Under the pieces are notes generated by a model. The model saw only the letters and a list, made by a program, of their open reading frames with translations, was not told the DNA's origin and ran no database searches. Below are positions 34,026-46,408 of a stretch of DNA of 64,000 nucleotides, one piece after another; within the stretch, counting starts at the first letter, position 1, and the number at the start of each line of letters is the position of its first letter. The translations under genes were made by a program, and so were the position numbers. Origin of the DNA: Acanthosoma haemorrhoidale (lineage: Eukaryota > Arthropoda > Insecta > Hemiptera > Acanthosomatidae); the NCBI GenBank assembly GCA_930367205.1, contig OV884011.1, forward strand, positions 114,945,866-115,009,865, in the 5' to 3' direction.

Positions 34026-37000
34026 ATGAAAAGTGTAAATGAGATTTTTTCTGAAATCAATCTAGACATAGAGACTTTGAGTCACAGTGATCTAACTGAA
34101 GACGATGAAGTTTATGTTATTCAGTGTCCTTCTGAGGTTTGTTTAATTATATATATTATTTTTTTTTTTAAATTTTATTTCTTTGTTGAAATGTTTATAT
34201 GCAATCAGTTCAGCAGTATTTTAAGCAATGCTTAGAACTTATGTGTATAGGTATATAAATAAATATAAATCAGGCAATTATATTAAATAGAACATATCTT
34301 ATATAGGGTGTCCCAGAATTAACGCAAGATTTGATTTAAATAGAAAACACAGTTTTTAGTATATTTGTTGTTATTTTTTTTATTGAATTATAAAGTAAAT
34401 AGGATAGGGTTATTTATGGAATAACACATCGGACAAATGCCCTCCACGACTTTGCTGGCACATACGCACTCTTTTGTCTAAATTTTCCCATGACCATTTG
34501 GCATAAATGTGGTTGAATTTCCTCTTTTAATGCACGGGTGGATGTGGGCTTGTTGACATACACCTTTGACTTCAAATAACCCCATAAAAAGAAATATAAA
34601 GGTGTTAAATCACCAATTTTGATGGCCAATTCTGATCACCGAAACGAGAGAGTACACGACCTGGAAATGTCTCGTGCAGTATTTGAATTGTTTCATGGGC
34701 TGTATGGCATGTGGCACCATCTTGTTAAAAAGCACATATCGGCCACATCAATATCATCCAATTTTGGCACAAAGAACTGTGTTTACGACGCCGAATTGAT
34801 GTTCCTGGATTTTCAACAGCACTCTCACGCACTGCTTTGATATTGACATTTGAACGGCTTGTTTTTGAACAACCAGTGTGTTTAGTGTCTCCAACTGATC
34901 CAGCCCCCCTAAAATTTTCAATTAATCTCTTCACAGTTGATGAAGTCAAAAAACTATTCCGACCATACTTTGTATGAAATTTTCGAACTGTTCATGAAAC
35001 TTTCATTATTTTTGAGATAATGTTCAACAATAAAGACACGTTGTTCTATCGTGTAACGGTCCATTTTTACTAACCCTAAACTGTCAGCTGTCAAATTGTT
35101 TTTTTTAAGGGTTGCCAGCACTTTACTGCACAAATGGCGGCAAATTCAAATGTTGTGTTAATTCTGGGACACCCTTTATTAGGGGGTTTATTTTTACATT
35201 AAATTCAAACAGATAAGTTTTTGTTTTTGATCATTGATGTAATCACCCTCGTTATCAGCAACCTTTTGCCATCTAGTGTGCAAATTTTGAATGTCTGATT
35301 GATCAAAATCAATTGGTTATTGAGCAAAATATCTGGAAATGGCATTTTGGACATCATCTGAAATTAAATTTTTTGCCACTTAGAAAATGTAGCGATTGGA
35401 ATAACTGGAAATCCGATATCGGGCGAGTATGGTGGTTGAGGCAATACCTCCCACCCCAATTCATTAATTTTTTCTAGGGTTCTTGCGGAAAAAATGGGCG
35501 CAGTGGTGTCTTGCACTATTGTGTTGCAGAATAATGCCTTTTTTATTTTATCAATTGCTGGGCGATTTTCAATTAAAGATTGACTTACTTGATCCAATTG
35601 TTCACTAGAAAGATCTGCATTGACAGTTTTTCCAGGTATCAGCGATGAAGGACCCCGCGAATACTCCACCAAACACGCAAAAGCGCCTTTTTGGAGTGTA
35701 AACCTGGCTTAGCTTTACTTCGTGCCGATTCATGCTGAGAGAGATTTTTGGATTATAGTAGAGGACTTATTTTCCATCTCCAGCCTCTTCCACCTTACTC
35801 GCCCGATATTGCAGCATCGGATTTCCATTAATTCCAATCGCTAAAAATTTGAAAATTCGGATGATGTCCAAAATGCCATCTCCAGATATTTTGCTCAAAA
35901 ACCAATTGATCGATCAGACATTGAAAATTTGCACTAGTTGGCAAAAGGTTGCTGATAACGAGGGTGATTACATCATTGATTAAAAACAAAAACTTGTTAA
36001 ATGTAAAAACTTTGACTTTAATGTAATAAAAAAAAAAAGACATTACTTTCCGGTCCCCCTATTACTATCTACTAACTTCAGAGATTTATTTTATGGCACA
36101 TATTCAAAGAACCTTTTTTTTGAAACCTATTACCACATTTTTTCTTATTATATTATACATAATAAAAACATATTTATTATTTATATTTATTTCCCCAAAG
36201 TACTTTGTACTTACATCACTAGCTAGTACTGTCGACAGACTAAACCACCATATTCAGAGGGTGAATATTTAATACAATTTTTTAGTATCCATTGTTTTCT
36301 AGAACGGTTCTCAACTCAACAGCTTTAACACATTTTAGAATGAGGGATAATAGATTAGCTATTTAGAACTTGCTAAAGACAAATCTTGCAGAAGAAGGTT
36401 GAACAGTCAAATGTAAATTGTTAGAGGATGTTAAAAAGAGAAACACATGGACAATTCCTACAACTTTAGAGCAAATTTAATTTAATTTTTTCTAAATTAG
36501 GTTGACTAACCGAGGCTCTACAAAAATAAGTGCAGAAGGGGCTTCTGGTGGCCCTAAAGTGGTTACTTTTAGGAGCTTGAAACTCCTAACAAAACTTTTT
36601 TCCTCTAATTTTTAACAGAATTATTGACTGATATTTTTGTAGTTAACTGAACTGTTATGTATACTGATTATGTGATATATGCTTTTAGATTGATTTGAAG
36701 CAGTTGAAAGGATTAAATTTATCTTTGCATGGCGATTCTATTATTTCTATTGGCAGTGAAGAAAATAACAAGTATGATTGTTTTTTAGTCAAGGAAACAT
36801 CCAAGCGAAATTTATATGTTGCACTTCCAGATGGCGATAAGGAAGAGATGAAAATAGGTAGAGCAATTCTTTGTATCTAGTACTATAATAAAAATAATTT
36901 CAGCTGTTCAAAATTTTGTTTACCGTTAAAAAAATAAAATTTATAATTGCTTAAAAGGAACAATATGAATTACTATTATATTAAGTAATGAACCAGTTTA

Positions 37001-40000
37001 AGTATGTAACCAATTTTCAAAAATCAGAAGTTCATTAATAATAATCATCAAGATCTATTATTGTTCAATGGTTTTATATCTGAGTTCATGAATACCATTT
37101 AGTTTTTATTTGAATTTATGTTAAAACTCAAATTAAATATTTGGTGTTAACAAGAGGTCCTTTCACCTATATTAATTACTTGGAACTGGCTGAGCTCATA
37201 CTTTGTAATATAATATTGAGATATAGCCCTATAAGGCCAGCTATTATATGATAGTTATAAAACTTGTTTTGTTAATTCATTTTCAGGTATGATACCTCTG
37301 GCTGGAAACATAATTTTATCCGAAAATTTGAATATTCCTTTCAATAAACCAATCAAAGGTATGCTTACATTATTTTGATATTACCTTATGCAAGATGCAA
37401 ACAAAATAATTACTTTTGTATTTAATTAAAATTGTAATTAATGATTTTTTATTATTTTAATTAGGTTGTACCCTTACATATTCTTATTCATAGAAGGAAA
37501 TCGGTACATATTTCGAGTGGGACTGGGTAACCATAATTTAACAAAACCTCGTCATAATTAGTCATTGCAGGGAAATTTAATTAGTCAAATACAGTGAATT
37601 TTCCTGTTTTTAAGCAAAATATTTGAACGTTTTACTGTTTCTGTTTTAAGATTTTTCAAATATGTTGTGCTATATTTTAATCTCTAAATTATTCATACCA
37701 TTTGTTGCAATTATTTTAATTTGGTTGCAATAATAATGTGGTAGTTGTTTAAGTCACATACAAGTGATAACTCTCAAAATTTTATTAAAAATATTTTGAA
37801 GTATTCTCTCGGTGGTGGTGTTAAAATAACAGCATGGCTACAGTTCCCCTAGTTAAGTTGCAAATAGTTGTGTAAATCAAAAAAAATATATATATTATTA
37901 AAGTAATCATATGAGGTTTTTGGTCATTGTCCTGTGAGAAGCCCAGTGTATTAAATGAAATAGTTTTGTATTTTGAGTTTTAATGTGGAAGAACACATTA
38001 TATTGGTTAATGAAAAGAGTTAGTTTCTTCTCTTTCAAGTCACATACATGTATGCAATAATGAGAAATAGTTGAACAGTAATAACTTAGCAATCCAAATA
38101 ATTAAAGTCACATTGTGGGTAGGTGGTAGAGCACCTAATTGAAGTGATTGCCGCAGGTTCAGTTCCCGCTCTGGAAGGTGATATTATTTTACAATAAAAT
38201 TATCTCCAAGCCCCATAGGCATTAAAAAAGATAACAACCTTTAGATACCTCTCATCAACATGCCCCCCCCCCTAAATGGTGAAAGGCAAGTGCTTAAAAA
38301 TACAGCACATTACTGGCCCTTATAAAATCTAAAGCGCTAATGGTCATAAAGATTGTCTTTGAATGAAAATAAAAAAAAATATGTTTATTTGTAACTTTTC
38401 TTTTAATTATATTTTTTCTTTATATTTAGCCGAAGGTGAAAATGAATTTGCAGTACCTGATGAAACTAATAATGATATTTCAAAAAATAAGAAAAAGAAA
38501 GATAGAAGCTATGAAGGTAATTCCTATCTACAGATATGAGGAAGAGTATATTCTTTACATTTTTTTCTTCAATCAAGTTCTAGTTATTTTTCTACAATGT
38601 ACCATTTATTTTTTTGCAACTGCTTTTATGATAATTAAACTTTTTTCTTTATTAGATTCGACACAAGATGAACAAGAGTTATCAATATCTGATATCTCGA
38701 TAAATGATGTTTCAAAAAAGAAGAAAAAGAAACATTGTACTTATGAAGGTAATTCTTATCAACAGACATGTGGGAGGAGGGTGTATTCTCTAAGTTTGTT
38801 TTACACTCCTAATTATTTTAGCACAATTTATCATTATTTATTTGTAATTGCTTTTTTCTTTGTTAGATTACTCGACACAAGATGAACATGAGTTATCAGT
38901 ATCTGATGTGACCATTAATGATATTTCAAAAAAGAAACATAGAAGTTATAAAGGTAATTTCTATCAACATATATGAATTGTGGAGAGGGTATATTCTCTA
39001 AGTTTTTTCATGAAGCTCTAGATATTTTTCTAAAATTTACAACATATTTAGTTGAAACAGCATTTTGATTTTTAAATTTTTTTCTTCGTTAGATTCAACA
39101 CAAGATGAACATGAGTTATCAGTATATGATATGCCAATAAATGATATTTCAAAAAAGAAGAAAAAGAAACATAGTTCTTATGAAGGTAATTTCTATCAAC
39201 AGACATGAGAGGGAGGAGGAGGGTATATTCTCTAATTTTGTTTTACAGTCCTAGTTATTTTTGCACAATTTATCATTGTTTATTTTTAACTGTTTTTTTT
39301 ATAATTAATTTTTTTTTTGTTAGATTCAACACAAGATGAACAAGAGTTTTCAGTATCTGATGTGACAGTTAATGATGTTCCAAAAAAGAAGAAAAAGAGA
39401 CATAAAAGTTATGAAGGTAATTCTTGTCAACTTATAGGAGGGGAGGGTATATTCTCTACATCTCTAGTTATTTTTGTATTATTTATCATTTATTTATTTC
39501 TAAGTTTTTTATTCTATCTCTTTAGATTTAACACAATATGAAAGTGAAATGTCAGTATCTGATGTGACGATTAAAGATGTTTCAAAAAAGAAGAAAAAGA
39601 AACATAAAACTAACGAAGGTAATTCCTATCAACGTATAGGAGGGGAGGGTTTATTCCCTACATTTCTTCTTATAGTTCTAGTTATTTTTGTATTATTTAT
39701 TATTAGTTTTTATTCTATCTCTTTAGACTTAACACTATATGAAAGTGAAAAGTCATTATCTGATGTAATGATCAATAATATTTCAAAAAAGAAGAAAAAT
39801 AAATATACAAGTCATGAAAGGAAAATTACTCTCAATTGTTATGAAAGGGAGTGTATACTCTGTTACTTCATTCTTGTTCTGTTGCATTGTTGTTATTCTC
39901 TGCAATATTTTTTATTTAATTTTTAAATTATGCTTGTTAATACATTTGCTATTTCGTCTACTATTCTTTTCTGAATTGAAAAATATATTTTATGATTTTG

Positions 40001-40772
40001 TTTGATTAACATTACATTTCTTCTACTGTGTGATTTATTGATTAATAGTTAAATTTGCTAATCCATCTACAATAAGCTTTTGGTTTAAATTTATAAATAG
40101 TTATATATTACTATTGCTGATTACTATTAAATATTTAGATGATTTTACATACCTAGCCAAAGGTTTTCATCTATTTTATTTAGCACTTCTTCCAATTGTC
40201 AATTACTTAAGTTTGGTTTCCTTGCAGATGAGATTCAAGATGGAACAGAAGTAAGTGAATGTTTCAGTAAGTCTGCTACAGAAGATGTTTTGAATAAATT
40301 GATTTCAAAGAAGAAAAAAAGAAAGAACAAAACTCTAGGAAGTAAGGAATTATTTTGTTTATCAGTAAACAATTATGCTTGTTAATGCATTTGCTATTTC
40401 GTCTACTGTTCTTTACTTGCATGTTTCAAAAAATATTCTTCTTCTTATTATTTTATTGTTGTTCTTAGTTGGTTTGAAACAGTACTAGGTGCTTATGCAT
40501 TATATTGGCACTACTTAAAAGTCCTTTTACATCTTAACGTATACTAATATTCCCGAATGATATCACTTACAGAGTTTTTATGCATACAGTGTAACCTTGA
40601 TTAGCCAGGTACTCACTCATCCGGTTTTTTAAAGATTGATTTTTTAAGAAATTTTTTCCATATGCCTTGAATATCAATGCAAAAACGACTTATTAGGGTA
40701 TTATTTTACAGTGCAGCACAACATCTCACCCATCTGAGGGCAGACAAATTTTCAGCTACTATCCTAATGGTT

Positions 40773-40833
<61 letters not shown>

Positions 40834-42988
40834 TATAATATATATAAATAACTTGGTTAATTCAGCCCATAGATTAAGGTGTGATTGCAAGTTTAAAAAT
40901 AAGCTTTCAGAAATTGCCAGGAAAACGTTCCTGTTATGTATATTATATATATTCATAGTGACCATTATTCTATACACAACTGACAATTTCAATCATTCTA
41001 TTGCAAATAACTTACAATATCCGAGGTTCAGAAAACTTTATTTACTTGTTCATTTTTATTTTCCAATAATTCCTGTGTGATAATTTACAATTTTAATTTT
41101 TGTAGATGATGAAATAAATTCAAGTACAACAGATTTGGACAAGTTTTTAAATATTAAAACAGAATGGGTAGAGCCCCAAGTTGATTCAGGATATCAAGGT
41201 ATGTAAAAGAAAAATTTACATTGATTTGTATTTTATTATCGAGTTGTTTAATGAAATCATGTTTGTTTTTTTTCCTACAAATTATTAATATTAAGAAATG
41301 CCAATTGCATCAAATCGTGACTTATGAAACAATAATTTTTTTTTCACTAAAAAAGAACCATTCATTAAAATTATAATGAATATCACAATTCCAGCAATAT
41401 GCCAATATTGAAAAATAATGAAATATGAGGTGAAAGATTCCATCTTACTTTTAAAAGATTTCTATAACTGGTATTGTTGATCAAATTCTTGCTATAATTA
41501 TCACTCAATTAAGTCTTAAAGATCTATCTATGATATTTTATATTATTTTTAATTAATCAATTTTTTTCTGTTTTAGAAACAAATAAGAAAAAGAGGAAGA
41601 GAGACATGGAAGGTAGAAAATTCCAAGACATTCATTCTTTTTGATTTAATTTTAATAAATGATCCGGTGAGGTTAACAAAGTATGCGATATAAAACTCGA
41701 ACAGAAGTTAAAGTACTAATTATCATATATACATGGTTTAGGATTGTTTTGGTATCATATTGTTGTAACACATTACCTCTAGTTTTTTATTTATTTAAAT
41801 AAATCTCAAACCATTTTCACCTTAATATTATTTTTGTGAGGAGCATGTCTTCTTAGAAGCCTTGAACAATCTTGATATAGAAATTATCATTTAAATGGTA
41901 GCCTGATTGGGCTAGGCTCTCAATAAAATCAAAGGGAAATGGTGACTGATATACCTTGAGGAATCATGTAATTGTTGTAAAATTAGTGGCCTCAACACTA
42001 AGGCTCATACAAAGTTCCAGTGAAACTTATGATCCCATTTGAGTGAGACAATTTATGTATAGTACTTTTTGAATTTTCTAGTCTACTTGGTACCAGTCCC
42101 TTTCTGTAAATCATATGTCCATATTTTGTAACTATACATTCTACCCAGCTAAAATTGTGAATGCCCTGAGCAATAAAAAAAATTCCGTGCTTCGTCTTTA
42201 TTTGACATAAGTTTTCTAATCTTTATCAGAATAATAATAATAAAAAAATGTAGGCTCAGCTTGGCTCTACTCCCTGGATGTGTCTATTGTAAGGGGTAGT
42301 CAGTAAAACAAGGAGGCATTTACATCCTCTAGCCTCAAAATAAGTTTAATTTAAATTAATTCAAAGTACATCCTAAACATATGTTCTGTTTTATGTAGCA
42401 ATTAGATAATATTGATGCTAAAACTGTATGTTGTAATAGATTGGATAAAAAGTTTCATCTTTCCGTTAGGTTCACCTATAGTGCAAAATTTTTCTTTGGT
42501 TGGACACATACTTTTGCATTCATTACAGAGATCAGGGTGAATCGAATTTAAATTCCTTAAAAAAATTATGTTTCATATGCAGTTGTTCAACTGAACCTGG
42601 AATAGAAATGTATATTTTAATTTATTAAGCTACTGCATAGATTATTTTTTGCTAATTATTTTAATTTATTTTAGATTCTGTAGTGGATACTGAAGAAGAC
42701 TTTATAGTAAAAAAAGAAAAGAAAAAACATTGTAAGTTAATATATCCCTTATGTTTCAAGTTACATTTCAATTTGATTGGTAAACATTATTATTACAACT
42801 TTTCTCTGTCACAACACCATTAATATAATTGATTAATCACTAATATAATGCTACAACTATCATAGGATCATTTATTTATTTTTTAGGAGCGTATTATATT
42901 GACTTAATACAATGTAATTATAATTTTTATATTGAATTGATTTACTACAAATTTTAAATTATTTCTAGGCCATTCAGGAAGTCAATAA
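34026..42988 (+). CDS. POLR1G: RNA polymerase I subunit POLR1G (RPA34 / CD3EAP family) with tandemly duplicated exons
   Basis: Exons: 34026-34136, 36689-36857, 37287-37358, 38430-38516, 38656-38748, 38867-38953, 39093-39185, 39324-39416, 39526-39618, (39727-about 39852 uncertain), 40228-40341, 41106-41198, 41577-41612, 42675-42731, 42969-42988. Without the uncertain exon the product is 405 residues from the ATG at 34026, or about 680 with the upstream exon. Exons 1-3 resemble the dimerisation domain of human POLR1G: an acidic FSEINLDIETL stretch, then YVIQCPSE, LNLSLHGDSIISIG and a beta-rich remainder. The C-terminal part is a series of lysine-rich modules (KKKKKKH), comparable to the repeated KKRKK modules of vertebrate CD3EAP/PAF49. 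This subunit pairs with the A49-type subunit on RNA polymerase I in the nucleolus. All introns from exon 2 on are phase 1, so cassettes can be added or skipped without losing the frame. The identification rests on layout and partial similarity. Confidence 0.8.
34305..35175 (-). mobile_element. internally deleted mariner-superfamily element with intact inverted ends
   Basis: Ends agggtgtcccagaattaac (34305 on) and its inverse (ending 35175) match closely. The minus strand starts with ATG at 35064 (MDRYTIEQRVFIVEHYLKN), then has a helix-turn-helix-like part (STVKRLIENFRGAGSVGDT), then jumps to a C-terminal block reading like QDGATCHTAHETIQILH, NWPSK and PLYFFLWGYLKSKVYVNKP. The region between, with the first catalytic Asp, is missing. 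At 871 bp it is shorter than an autonomous element (about 1.3 kb). It lies in the first POLR1G intron. Confidence 0.85.
35182..36059. mobile_element. palindromic mariner derivative: two copies of a mariner transposase 3' end in inverted orientation
   Basis: About 220 bp near the left (35211-35430) reappears inverted near the right (about 35790-36002). Both arms encode the mariner transposase C-terminus on opposite strands: minus-strand EKINELGWEVLPQPPYSPDI on the left and plus-strand LPPYSPDIAASDF on the right. The outer ends are ggggg and ccccc flanked by TA (35180-35181 and 36060-36061), as expected for a mariner insertion. The right end (cattactttccggtccccct) looks like a real mariner terminus. 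It lies directly beside the element 34305-35175. Confidence 0.8.
38105..38370 (+). mobile_element. tRNA-derived SINE
   Basis: A-box-like gtaggtggtagagcacc (from about 38118) and B-box ggttcagttcccgc (from about 38155) with tRNA-like spacing, followed by an unrelated tail. The body does not fold into a complete tRNA by eye. It lies in the POLR1G intron before the cassette array. Of the three tRNA-like heads in the window this is the best preserved. Confidence 0.6.
38430..39852 (+). repeat. POLR1G: tandem array of about seven exon-intron cassettes in POLR1G
   Basis: Cassette exon starts are 38430, 38656, 38867, 39093, 39324, 39526 and 39727, so the period is 201-231 bp and includes the intron. 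Exons are 93 bp (87 bp at 38430 and 38867). The consensus product is roughly DSTQDE-ELSVSD, then VTINDVS, then KKKKKKH, then SYEG. The intron starts gtaatt followed by ctatcaac, with a purine-rich ggaggaggg stretch, are also repeated, so whole genomic units were duplicated. The 38430 copy is the most diverged. The 38867 copy lacks two lysine codons. The 39727 copy has lost its donor (gaag|gtaatt has become gaaaggaaaatt). Confidence 0.92.
40772..40850 (+). repeat. (TA)n microsatellite
   Basis: About 80 bases of nearly pure TA repeats with a few extra A or T interruptions, in the POLR1G intron after the exon at 40228-40341. Confidence 0.95.
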
Positions 42989-45900
42989 ACACTCGCTTAA
43001 TTCTCAGGAGGATTAAAAATAATTATATATATTCAATATATAAATGTCCCAGAGAACAAACCAGGATATTTGTACATACACAACCAGTTCTATGTATATA
43101 TTATATAAATAATTAATTTCATTTTTTAAGTAAGGATGTGAACTTTATAAAAATTACATCTTGTAAATAGACAAATACATATATATTTTTTAATATTGTT
43201 ATTTTTTATTCCATACAAAAACCTGGTACCTAATAATTGTGTGCAGAGATTTTTTTTTAATTAACTTAAGTTTAGTGCAAGTTAAGTATCACATTTATTT
43301 TTATAAAAGTCGTAGTCAAGTCGGTCTTGCTTCTCTAACTTTTTCAATAACTTCACCATTCACAAGCTATTTATGCTGATTATTTATTGCCCATGGTCAA
43401 AGACATTAACACAAAATTAAGTTTCGATAGACAACACTAAAAATCTGTTTCCTCATCTAACCGATTTCAATAATTTTTTTACATGATATTTTAACTTCCA
43501 ACAAATATTTTGTTTTAAACAATTTTCAGTTATGGGGGTGGCTTAACATAAAAATAAACCATTTTTGGTCAATTATTTTTCAATATTGGTATTGGAGAAA
43601 CTCATGTTATTGGATATCCTTGCTATCAGGATAGTCATTTTCTATGCTAAATATTACTTCTGTATTTAAAAAAGAAAAATTAAAATAAACTAAACTTCCT
43701 TCTCTTGAAAAGGATCAATTTTATATATTAAGGTAGCCATTATATAAAAAAAAAATATGTGCATTTTAAATCCAAAATTAAATACTGAATGATAGTCATC
43801 GGGTATGACCATCTAATCAATTGTGCAAATTTTTATTAATTATCTGCATAAAATTTAATATTTAGGATCAATTTTAAAAATCAATAATAAAATAATTGTA
43901 AAGAAAATAATCATAATGCTTAACATAGTATTATGGAGCAATATTTAAAAAAAATTGAACAGTACAATGTTGGAGAATATTATACTTTATGGAAGTGAAA
44001 TATGAGGCCCTGTGACTTGAGAGGGTATAAATCTACTCTCTACAGAAATGTATCTCGTGTCATCTCTGGGAAAGAATATGGAAGTCTTAAAAGGTAGTAA
44101 AATGGGTAGAAAATATTAGAATGATCCTGATGTCTTCTCAGGTTGTAGGCTGAGACTATCCTGAACTGGAGAGGGAGAAGTAGAAAATGCAGTTTTAGTT
44201 CACGTAGATTCCTAGCAAGATTATATTTGGTGTTAATTTTAATAAATCTACTCGAAATTATGGGGTTTTGGAAAAAATAAATAAATTAACTGGCAGTTGG
44301 AGACCTTAGTGCCCACCTTAGACCTTAGATGGTCACAATGAAACTGGGAGACTTGGTAAAACCCAGACTTTAACCTTTCCCCATAGAGTAACTCACTGGT
44401 AAAGTTGAGACCCACCGCCCCATGAAGTATGACAATGGTAATGCTGACTGGGAACTGTATCAGCCTCAAATTCACCACAACCTTTATATAGTGCCTGTTC
44501 TCTACACATAAGAAGAAGTTGATCGTCAACTGAAGTGATTAATCAGACTTCACTCTACAACTTCTGAAGGGATTGTCAATGCTGCTGGCACTGACATCCC
44601 ATTATTGCTGCCCACAGCAATCTGTAACAGAGCAGTATCATATCTCACATGAGTTAGAAATGGATTCACCTGCTGCATTTAAATGTATAACTTATCTATA
44701 TATACATGTCGGCCATGTTCTAGCCTATATTGTCATAAATAGAATAATATCAGAGCATATATGAAGCAGAAGGATTCACAAGGTTTCAATCTCTCACAAT
44801 AAATCTCATTGCTCACTAGGAAACATGACTAGGCATCACTGCATTAGCTCTTTTTCAATCTTGGTTGGCGTCATATTGTTTTACGACAGTTTTATTGGTG
44901 GTTGAGGTTTGAAAACCCAGTATGAGGTCCGCCCAGGGGGAAAAGAAAAGTTGTCGGTTGAAATCGAATATATGATAAGTTAATCCATTTTTATATTCTC
45001 ATTTACTCAAATTTCTTTTGTTTTGGTGCATTTATAGTATTTCTACATTTCAAGTAAAAATTGAATTTTACCCTAATGTTAAACGTACTAAAAAGTACTT
45101 TTTTTTATGTAATCGGCTAACATTTTTTCACTGGTATGTTTAAGTTCTTATGCTAAAGTAGCGTTTTTGGCCCTGGCCCTTAGTTACCTCTGACTATAAT
45201 CAGGGTGTAACCTTACTTGGTTCAACAAGAATCCATCAAAGTTATGTAAATGTCCATATTTCCACATCAATTATAAGAACGGAACAGGTTCCGTGGACCT
45301 AAATAAGATTTGTCAGTTTAATTCGATGAATACGACAGTCCCTTCTCTAAGACTATGTGACGGGCCTCACCTTCAGGTTACATAGTACGACATACAAACT
45401 AACTTACTACACCTAACATTAACCTCGACAGTTCCCGTTTCGAACGCCTGTTACCATCTATGGAGGAAGGGTGTCAGTGAGATCGTGTTCAACATGGGAT
45501 TGGTTCGGGAGTGTAGTGAATCGAATAATTTGATATTCTTTATGGCTGTATTTATCAGCCATTGGATTATCAAGATCTTTGTATAGGACACCATTTTTCC
45601 ACTTTATAAATAAAGTGAGTTGGACCATTTTCATAAGTATTCCGTTCTGGACTTATTGGAGCCTTTTATTACTATTGAATTTCATCTGCTTGAGACGTAA
45701 GGATAAACTGGACGATGTTAGCAGGGGAGGGTGAACCGTGTGCGACTCAGGCAACTGTCTGTTTCCACTATAGAATGAAACAATCACGCAGTTATTGTGA
45801 TGTTTAGTTTTTCCAGTTTATCGTTGATTTTGTTTCAAGATTTTTCGACCAAAAGTCGAGGATTTTCTTCACATACTGGCGTATTCCGCGATGGAAGTAG

Positions 45901-46408
45901 TGCTGTCTACTTGTACCGGGGTCAAATGATTTCAAACGTTACACTTTGACAGCACTTCTTGATGGTGTACTCCATAGGTGAGTGGCACATCTTCGGTGAA
46001 TTGTCAATTTGCTAAAAGAATATGGGGAGTATTTTTTCTGTTTTTTTTGCTAAGGTCTAAGGACTGCTTAAAATATTACTGCATTGATTGTATGTAAACA
46101 TTTAAATAAAGAAATACATTCATGTATATGTAAAACAAAAAAAAATTAATGCAAAACAAGAAGGCAGGAAAGTGATACTATCTAAAGTTCGTAACATCTA
46201 CCGAAACCTTTACTCTTTTCTCATCTATACTCCTTGGTTGCAGTTCTATGATACTTGATTGTTCCTGAACGGTACAGATATAGCTTGTGAGTCAACTAGG
46301 GCTAGAGAAGGCAGTTACATACTAGCAATAAATGTTGCTTTGATTTTCTTATGATAGCTTAATATTTATGGGCAGGCGTGTAAATAAATTTCTATTTACG
46401 TAGCAGTA
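42989..46408. other. POLR1G 3' UTR and intergenic region before PEN-2
   Basis: The first well-placed AATAAA after the POLR1G stop is at 43553-43558. From about 45.2 to 46.0 kb the sequence is less AT-rich and has more CpG, without a supported coding frame; it could include the PEN-2 promoter or further 5' exons. Around 43980-44230 are weak traces of a retrotransposon. Confidence 0.45.
43970..44230 (+). mobile_element. possible non-LTR retrotransposon relic
   Basis: Plus-strand broken frames read like the end of a LINE reverse transcriptase: LYGSEI followed by STEMYLVSSLGKNME, in the place of the usual LLYGsE-W...aaem..lRrilg block, then an R-rich tail. Short and degenerate, so tentative. Confidence 0.3.

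Noticed and set aside
38113..38180. Functional tRNA gene
   Set aside because: A and B boxes are present, but no complete cloverleaf or acceptor stem is visible; a SINE head fits better.
40771..40992. Minus-strand frame rich in I and Y
   Set aside because: It is the translation of a (TA)n microsatellite.
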